This document shows positions 56,919 to 64,000 of a DNA stretch of 64,000 nucleotides, piece after piece (position 1 is the first letter of the stretch; each line of letters opens with the position of its first letter). This stretch comes from Eutrigla gurnardus. Taxonomy: Eukaryota; Chordata; Actinopteri; Perciformes; Triglidae. The notes under the pieces are model-generated. The model ran no database searches, had not been told where the DNA came from, and was given only the letters and a program-made list of their open reading frames with translations. Where the stretch lies: positions 5,629,389-5,693,388 of the forward strand of contig OY741275.1 of the NCBI GenBank assembly GCA_963514095.1, written 5' to 3'. Made by a program: the position numbers and the translations under genes.

Positions 56919-58020
56919 GTAGATAACTGTCTCCAGTCCCTGCTGTCTCAGGATCGAGCCAGACAGCTAATCGACAAGATGAGAGCTCTCCTTGCCAGCG
57001 GAGGCTTTAATATGAGACAGTGGTCCAGCAACATGCCTGAGGTTATCGCTCATCTACCACCCGAAGCCAAATCAGCAGGATGTGAGTTATGGCTGACTGC
57101 AAATAAGACAGACCCACAGGAGTCAACACTCGGTCTCCTGTGGCGCTGCAGACCTGATATTCTTGGATACAAACACAAAGCCATCCCAGTGACAGAACCG
57201 ACCATGAGATATGTATATCAGGTTCTAGCCAGTCAATACGACCCTCTAGGCTACATCATACCGTATACTACTCGTGCCAAGGTCGTGCCAAGGTCCTGGT
57301 TCAAGCTCTGTGGAGAAAAGAGAGAGGATGGGATGAGCCCATTGGGGACAGTCTCCTCCCTGTATGGAAAACATATGAGAACGAACACAGCTTCAACATG
57401 TCACACTGCCACGTTGTTACACTGCTAATGTTCCTATTGACACTCTTGTTGAACTACATATTTTCTGCGACTCCTCAGAAAAAGCCTACGGTGCTGTAAC
57501 ATACATGAGGGTTGAAGACAGGGAAGGAAAGGTACAGGTGGCATTTGTGATAGCAAGGTCTCGCGTAGCACCGAAGAAACAACTTTCAATACCTCGCCTG
57601 GAGCTGTGTGCGGCCCTGTCAGGTGCACAATTAGCCAAGGTCCTGCACACGGAGCTGACTCAGTACAGATTCCATGACCATTCTGCACTGAATCCAGTCC
57701 GAATTCCAGCAGTACAAAGTGTTTGCGGGGACATGGATAGCAGAGGTTCAAGAGATGGTTGGAGCAGACAACTGGAGACATGTTCCCTCAGAAGAGAATC
57801 CTGCTGACGATATCACGCATAGAAAATCACTGGCGGATTTAGTGAAGCCCAACCGCTGGACATGTGGCCTGACTTTCCTCCACCAGCCACCAGCTGAGTG
57901 GCCAACTAATCCTGGTGTAATTTCCACACCCACACCAGCAGAAAAAACATGGGATACCATCTTCTGTGGCAACATCATAGTAAACAGCCTTCCAGTCCGA
58001 GATGTATTTCAGGTCAAATG

Positions 58021-59276
58021 ATGGTCAAAACTGGTCGACGCCACATTTCCTTCCCTACACGGGGTGGCCGGTAGAGCCTCCACCGGCACCCACCTCCGCC
58101 GCTAGCTTGATAGTAGTATACTTAGCTTTGGCCATTTTATTTCAGTGCGAGTCAGTGCATTTGAGGAAGGAGGGGTTTTAGCTCATGTTAGATCTGTCTC
58201 TTACGGGTCCAGATGTAGTGATGGCAAATGGAATTGTTTTATGTGTTTACATTTACAATATGAGCAACAGAACAACCATCCATCCATTTCCCTCTGTCAT
58301 CCAGGGCAGGTCGCAGGGCCAGGTCGCAGGGCCAGGTCGCATGGTGTGATTCTCACAGTCCAACTAGTTCCAACCAGATATGAGTGAGTTCTCTGCAGCA
58401 GGCATCGTCCACTGCCAGATGAGGCTGGTAGGCAAACTGCAGAGGGTCCAGCGATGATTTCACCTGGGGTCTAAGGTGAGTCGACCTCTTAGGAACCAAA
58501 ACGAGGCAGGATGTCGTCCACCAACAGTTGGGAATGACAATGGGTTACTCACTTTGTGACACACCTACCTCCCTTTGGACCCTGTGTGTACAGGTGGCTG
58601 CTCAGCAGCTCAACAGGATAAAAGTTCAGCAGCTGCTTCAGTCTGATCTCAGTCAGGGGAGGTAATTGTATTTTTCTACACTCATGCAAAGACGCTTCTG
58701 AATGTCTATGACTTTATTAGCGGGACAGACCACAGCATTTTTGTAAACAGTATATTTTATTGCCTCAAAATCAATATACTGATTTAGGATACAAAAGGAC
58801 AACTTTCATAAACTGTAAAGCTTTTCAGACTGGTTGTTTTGTTGTTGTAATGCTATTGCTGAATGATGGAAAAGTTGTGTCTGAAAACTTAAAAGGACAT
58901 TCACAATCTCTGTCACCTGTTACAACAACAGTGTTAAACTGTTATAACACGGACACATAAGTAGCTTCTTCTATCTTTTCATTGAACTGCAATTTGTATA
59001 ATATAATGTAAATATAACCAAATGTTTGTTTGCTTGTTCATTTAGTCATTGTGACACAGAGATTTTTCCAGTTATGCATGCTTTTTGAATAATCTGAAAT
59101 GGGTTTGTTATGCTGAATATTATTTTGTAAAATTGCTTCAAATGTGCAGTTTATGGAATTTACATTTTGTTATGTTTATGTGAAGTGTTAACACAATAAC
59201 TATCCGTTAGTTATCTTCCATCTGACTTTGTTTCCATCACTCACTTCTTTTCTTTCACCTCTGCTCTGCTGCAGAC
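58021..59276. other. Region upstream of the olfactory receptor
   Basis: No gene found. It contains a short (CCAT)n tail with GGGCAGGTCGCAGGGCCAGG repeated two to three times at about 58265-58340. A TTTCACCTCTGCTCTGCTGCAG acceptor-like sequence ends 3 bp before the receptor ATG, fitting a 5' UTR intron as is common in olfactory receptor genes. Confidence 0.5.
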
Positions 59277-60215
59277 ATGAACCGCAACAACAGCCTGGAT
59301 CCGTTCTACTTTCAGCTCACTCTGTTTGTAGATTATGGGTCCCTCAGATATCTGTTCTTCAGCCTCTCTTTGCTGATCTACATGACTATAATCTCTTCTA
59401 ACGTTGTCATTATTATGGCAGTCTGCCTGGAGAAGTTGCTGCATCAACCCATGTATATTTTCATCTGCTGTATGTCTTTAAACTCCCTGTACGGCTCAGC
59501 CGGCTTCTTCCCCAGGTTTCTGATGGACATTCTGTCTAACACTCATTTGATCTCACGTCCGTTATGTTTCATTCAGATTTATGTTATTTACAGCTATGCA
59601 GCATGTGAGATGATAGTTCTGGGCATCATGGCCTATGATAGATTTGTTGCTATTTGCCAGCCGTTACACTATCACAGTAAAATGACAATAGGCACGGTGA
59701 GGTATCTTGTCATTTTTGCCGTGATCTCACCTGCATGTAGTACTGGCATTTGTGTTTATCTTACTGTTAAATTGCCTTTGTGTGGAACTAGAGTGCCCAG
59801 GCTTTTTTGTTCAGTTGTTCACCTCTCCTGTGTGGACACGACTGTGAACCAGATAGCAGGTTTTTTATCCGCCACAGTAATGATCATCATCCCCCTGCTC
59901 TTTATCCTGTACACTTACCTGCACATTCTGCTTGTTTGCAGGAGAAGCTCGTCTGAATTCAGACAAAAAGCCTTACAAACGTGCCTGCCTCACATAGTGA
60001 CATTTATAATCTATGTTTTTACATTGTTCTGTGAGCTTTTGCTGAGTCGTATCAAGGCTGATGAAGTTAATCCAGTTGTTATTGTTGTTCTATCCCTGGA
60101 GTTTGTGATGGTTCCCCCCATCATTAACCCTCTAATTTACGGTCTAAATCTGCCTATGATCAGAGAAGTGCTTTTTAGATTTTTTAAGATACACAAAATG
60201 CGTCCTGCTGCTTAA
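59277..60215 (+). CDS. Odorant receptor, class A GPCR (312 aa), intact
   Basis: This is a single uninterrupted exon coding for a seven-pass olfactory receptor. An N-glycosylation site (NNS) stands at the N-terminus. Family motifs in order: LHQPMYIFICCMSLN at the IL1/TM2 border, MAYDRFVAICQPLHYH at the end of TM3 (DRF instead of DRY), KALQTCLPHIVTF at TM6, and PPIINPLIYGLN in TM7. A conserved Cys near the top of TM3 (RPLCF) and several Cys in the second extracellular loop (PLCG, LFCS, LSCVD) fit the family's disulfides. Length is normal. The start is the ATG 3 bp after an acceptor-like CAG. It probably signals through the olfactory G protein in cilia of sensory neurons. It stands alone here, though such genes are usually clustered; neighbours may lie outside the window. 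Confidence 0.95.
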   Translation: MNRNNSLDPFYFQLTLFVDYGSLRYLFFSLSLLIYMTIISSNVVIIMAVCLEKLLHQPMYIFICCMSLNSLYGSAGFFPRFLMDILSNTHLISRPLCFIQIYVIYSYAACEMIVLGIMAYDRFVAICQPLHYHSKMTIGTVRYLVIFAVISPACSTGICVYLTVKLPLCGTRVPRLFCSVVHLSCVDTTVNQIAGFLSATVMIIIPLLFILYTYLHILLVCRRSSSEFRQKALQTCLPHIVTFIIYVFTLFCELLLSRIKADEVNPVVIVVLSLEFVMVPPIINPLIYGLNLPMIREVLFRFFKIHKMRPAA

Positions 60216-61243
60216 TTCAAGACCCAACAAGCACAGAAAGAAGTTTTGAAGCTTTAATTTTGTTATTCACATAATGTACTTCTAGAATACATTAACTCCA
60301 ATGAAACTGCAGTTTGTACATGTATGTATGTTCACATTCTTTTCAAAGAAATCAGAATATGCATGAAGAAAATAGACCCTAGAGCAACACATGCAACCTT
60401 GTGCCTCTTCAGTGGATGCAAGTACATTAAATGTCTATCTGCATCATAAAACCATCACATATCTCGGTATTGCTTGCTCTATCTTTGCATGCAGTTGCAA
60501 CTTCCTCCTAATATCTTCAAAATAAAAGCCTCTTTTCTCAAAACAGAAACAAGAAGAAGAACTCAAATTCATATTGTCACAGAAACAATATAATACTGAA
60601 CTGGACTGTAGTGAGCTACAATAAGTGTCCATACATTTAAATAATGCAGCTTTGTGATTTAAATAAAATGGGAGTAGATATTCCCGTTCCCAAAGTAAAC
60701 CAACTTAAAGCAAATAAGTGACTCTGGCTGAGGACTTAATACTCTGACCATTCCTCTCAGATGACCAAAGTAATGCAAAACTCATTTAGTTTTCATATTG
60801 TCTCATTATATATTGTCTATCTCAGCTCAAAGGTCAAGGTGGCTTTAAACTGTAGTTGTTCAAATTTGGTGCTTCTGAGCACTTTTATGGCTCCTTGTCC
60901 ATTCACTTTAAAGTCAGTTATTAATAAACCTCACCACAGTCGTGCAATCACTGAGGTTTATTGCAGCCCTAATTTAACATGTAAAAAAATTTATTTAATC
61001 TAATTTAATATCACGTTACGTAAACTATAACAAACCAATTTCAGCCAATAATATCACAACATCCATCCATCAATCGACCTGAATATTCTGTATTCAACCC
61101 AGCTAAACATCACTCTTCATTCAGCCTCACCACAGACTTTTCCCTTCACCCCTCCTCCTCCTCACCCAGCCTGTCACCCACTCACACCTCAGCAAGCCAT
61201 CTCCACTCTCCCTCAGAGATAACATTTGTTGTGATATGACACT
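60216..61243. other. Non-coding DNA 3' of the olfactory receptor
   Basis: AT-rich sequence; no further receptor exon or other gene is seen. Confidence 0.5.
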
Positions 61244-61695
61244 TTAAAGGGATAGTTCGAAATTTTGGACATAAGACCTATTTTCCAGGTCAGGTGTGTA
61301 TTTACCGGCTGATTCCAAGCAGCGTGTCTTAGAGTTTTGAGTCCGACGGAGCAAAGTAAAATTCCGCTGCTGCTGAGAAACTAGTTCCTCAAAAAATGGA
61401 TGATTCATGCAATGCGAGGTTAGTTTTGTTTCAAATATTATTCTATCAACACAGATATGTACATCGACAGTCTAGTGTTTTAATTGATTTGCCTCGGGTG
61501 CACTGTGGAGTGGGCAGGACTGTTTTTATTGCCTGTCTAGCTAAGAACCATTGACTTGCACTAGCCATAGCACAAGCGAACTCGGCAACTAGAAGAATTG
61601 AATGAAATGTCTTGAAAACGTCTCCAGACGTCTCGAACACACCGGCTGAGTTGGAAAATAGGTCTTATGTCCAAAATTCCGAACTATCCCTTTAA
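61244..61695. mobile_element. TTAA-flanked MITE (452 bp)
   Basis: It starts TTAAAGGGATAGTTCGAAAT and ends ATTCCGAACTATCCCTTTAA; the inverted match extends about 45 bp through TTTTGGACATAAGACCTATT. TTAA at both ends suggests a Kolobok or piggyBac relative. It is a different family from the TTAA elements in units A-C. No coding. Confidence 0.85.
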
Positions 61696-61762
61696 ATACA
61701 ATTCAATTGAAAGAATGAATTAACGGCCACCGCCACCTCAGAAGTAAGACATTCGGCAACAT

Positions 61763-61809
<47 letters not shown>
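61763..61809. repeat. (CA)n microsatellite
   Basis: About 23 CA units without interruption. Confidence 0.95.
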
Positions 61810-61811
<2 letters not shown>

Positions 61812-62204
61812 GCCTTTCACAATCTATTTCACCATGTCGCTCTTACACATATACACAAGTATGTTCTCTCTCCTCTCACTCTTTCACACACATCGTAATC
61901 TTGGCATGTTAACCAGCCGTACATGTTTATCTTGATGCCTCACTGCATGTATCACCCCGCCCACTCTTTCTTGTCCACACGCATACACAAACATTAACCT
62001 CCCCCCCTGTGGATCTCATGGGAGTCCTGCCACACATTCTTGAGTGCACACTTCATTGTAGCAGTGATTCAGAGCAGCTCATGGCCAAATAAGACGAAAA
62101 CCCCCGAGCTTGGTCAGCATCTGAGTTGTTGCTGTACACAGACATGACTGCTTGTGGGTTTATGGACAATGAAAAAAAAGATTTTTATTTTTTTTATTTG
62201 TAAC

Positions 62205-62900
62205 TTGACTCAGGATTTGAAATGGACTGGACTGAGGACTTGTAGGACTTGCCTCTCCAATCTTGGAACTTTACCTGAACTTGACTTGGATTGGTCTGTC
62301 TTGATGTAGGACTTTAACAACGTGTTGGATTTAGCTCTTGGGACTTCACTGTCCTGAATTGCACTTGATTTGAGACTTGCATGCCTTATCAAGACTTAAA
62401 TGTCTTGATTATGACTTTACGTGGGAGTTGAAGGACTTGCCTGTCTTACCTTGTGTCTTGATCAGGACTAGACTTGACTTTGTTCTTGCCTGTGCTCATT
62501 TAAGCCTTGTTGTGGGACTTGCCTGTCGTAACTTTCCGAACCAAAGATTCCTTTCAGAAATAAGTTTCATATCAACCTCGTAACACACTTGCAGAAACAT
62601 GCAATGTCATGTCGTTAACACGATAGCTTAGATGTAGGAAACAAAACAACATTGTTAAGGTTAGAAAAAAGACCATTGTCCGTGTTAAAATAATAACACA
62701 ACAACTGTAACTAGGGCTCTTGACTGTCCTGAACCTGCACTGACTGTCCTGCACTACTTGGACATAACTTGGACTAGATTATCTTGATTTTCTGTCTTTA
62801 TTTGGGATTTGACCTGATTATCTTGATTTTGAATTTAACTCTAAACTTGACTTGTGACTTGACTGTCTTGATTTAGGACTTGACCTTGGACTTGTGCATA
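62205..62900. repeat. Degenerate GACTTG-type tandem repeat
   Basis: Irregular recurrence of GACTTG, TTGACTTGG, GTCTTGATT and TGTCTTGA at about 15-40 bp spacing, interrupted around 62540-62720 by other sequence. It looks like an old minisatellite of this common fish type. Confidence 0.65.
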
Positions 62901-62910
62901 AACAAAAGTA

Positions 62911-63600
62911 CAATTTTCAGACATTGACATTGACATGAAGTGTTTCTGCACATTTTATTGTTATTAAGATAAGATAGTTAATATAAAGTGTATAAGAGTA
63001 AACACCAACAGCAGTGCAAAAAGGAATAGCAATAACAGCCATATAAAAGCTACAGTAGCTTTAAAACATGTTTTTGGTAGAATAAGTAATCTAAAACAGA
63101 AACAGAGTGTGGACAATGATATTGAAAAAAGAATGATACTGGACATGATATGGATATAATTGTTTTCACTATTTCACTGCCTACTCTTAAACCCAGTCTC
63201 CATGGAAATCAGGTACAATACTTGAGTAAATGTAGGCCTACTTAATAAATTGATGACCCAGAATGAACCCATGACAGCATTAACACAACAAAGAACTAAA
63301 ATCCCCTACAAAATAAATTGTTCATGTTTCTGGCGACGCCTGCCTGTGTTCCTCTGTCTGATGTGACGGAATGAACTTCCTGTTGTGCGTCAGGAATCCA
63401 CTGCATCAAGTTAACACGGAAATACCAGAACGCACACCGGAAAAGTGATCTCGCCTTCAGAACAAAAGCATGGCATGTGTGCTGTCTGGTTAAATTCATT
63501 TACATTTAGTTCTTCCGTTCACATCCAGTGCTTGAAGAAATACTCATGATCATTTGCTGAAGTAAAACTAGTAATACATGTGAAGGAACACACTGTTATA
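62911..63600. other. Unrecognised intergenic DNA
   Basis: No gene or repeat recognised; AT-rich. Confidence 0.45.
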
Positions 63601-63644
63601 AGTAAAAAATTCTGCTAAAATTCTACGCTGTTCTTGAGCTAATC

Positions 63645-63851
63645 TGAAGGCCACATGTTTGGAGGTCTGTAGTGACTGACTCTGCAGAACTCTACATTGT
63701 CCTGAGTTGCTGTCGTTCCCAATCGCTTCCACTTTGTTATAATCCCACTGAGAGCTGACTGTGGAATATTTAGGAGTGAGGAAATTTCACTTGTAGGATC
63801 AATACAACTCTTTAACCTTTTTGATATTGAACGAAGTATATCAAAGACCAT
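63645..63851 (-). mobile_element. Tc1/mariner transposase N-terminal fragment
   Basis: The minus frame contains ISSLLNIPQSALSGIITKWK and RLGTTATQ, the helix-turn-helix of a fish Tc1-like transposase. It then departs into non-transposase sequence (DNVEFC...). Only the first DNA-binding subdomain remains. Confidence 0.75.
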
Positions 63852-64000
63852 ACATAAACATCAATAACTTACTGTAAATGACAGCCTCTGTATAGATTTT
63901 CATATACATGTCATATCCACCTACCTCGTGTTAAAGATATATGTACATTTGTGTGTGAATACATTGAGAGCAATGAAAAACAACAAAGTCAGAGGGTTCA

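Larger units (their letters stand above)
54730..58020 (+). pseudogene. BEL/Pao pol remnant with two later insertions
   Basis: Blocks in order: aspartic protease with LDDGSERTIILP and LLIGSDNPHLITP (54740-55250); reverse transcriptase with NPEQAAYNEEIHKLEKAGY, HNGKARVVFNCSFNYQ and VYEWHVLPFGTTCSPC (56240-56860); RNase H region with MRALLASGGFNMRQWSSNMP, ELHIFCDSSEKAYGAVTY, PRLELCAALSGAQLA (56940-57680); and a linker toward integrase with RHVPSEENPADDITHRKS (57770-58010). The frame changes several times. Integrase is absent. Two insertions, 55388-56237 and 56863-56918, can be removed exactly at their target duplications. Confidence 0.85.

Overview
The window looks like a teleost (ray-finned) fish chromosome segment, probably percomorph-like. 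The reasons are a one-exon fish-type olfactory receptor, a fish integrase-gene family with introns, and dense fish-type mobile DNA (hAT, Tc1/mariner, TTAA-flanked foldback MITEs, a Rex/RTE-like LINE, Ty3/Gypsy and BEL/Pao remnants, solo LTRs, a tRNA-like SINE). There are no operons; genes have GT-AG introns. No species name can be read from the sequence.

Layout. 1-3.4 kb: the end of a hAT-like element, a solo LTR and unrecognised DNA. 3.4-8.0 kb, minus strand: a six-exon gene for an IS3/retroviral-type integrase protein whose D-D-E triad is split over three exons; exon 1 seems to have lost one base. 8.2-9.5 kb: a MITE, a LINE tail and an orphan piece of the Ser/Thr repeat described next. 9.57-37.46 kb, the centrepiece: three direct tandem copies (units A, B, C; about 7.6, 10.8 and 9.5 kb) of one minus-strand gene, with a decayed fourth copy (D) to 38.24 kb.

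The tandem gene encodes a secreted protein. I read six coding exons with consistent phases: signal peptide, a four-cysteine module resembling a ZP-N domain, an acidic stretch with three EMW-(D/N)-(Y/F)-P-(E/D)-IP motifs, and a long mucin-like Thr/Ser/Gly repeat reaching the stop codon. Predicted lengths are 945, 1563 and 1156 residues. The differences come almost wholly from the repeat, which in B and C has a higher-order structure. Each copy carries its own putative promoter (E-box plus a full CRE palindrome), a TTAA-flanked foldback MITE downstream and transposon insertions in intron 3. This family is the best candidate here for something undescribed.

38.2-53 kb: a transposon graveyard. A solo LTR with a 5-bp target duplication is split by a 5.9-kb hAT-like composite with a perfect 8-bp target duplication. 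Inside that lie two GATATC-rich foldback elements in inverted orientation around tRNA-like modules, then a further element with terminal inverted repeats. 53.2-58.0 kb: broken Ty3/Gypsy (chromodomain) and BEL/Pao pol genes; the Pao copy has two insertions whose target duplications can be read exactly. 59.28-60.22 kb: an intact olfactory receptor on the plus strand, the clearest ordinary gene. The rest is MITEs, microsatellites, a degenerate tandem repeat and a Tc1 fragment.

All calls come from reading the sequence by eye; splice models are inferred from consensus sites, phase and protein plausibility, without transcripts or database searches.
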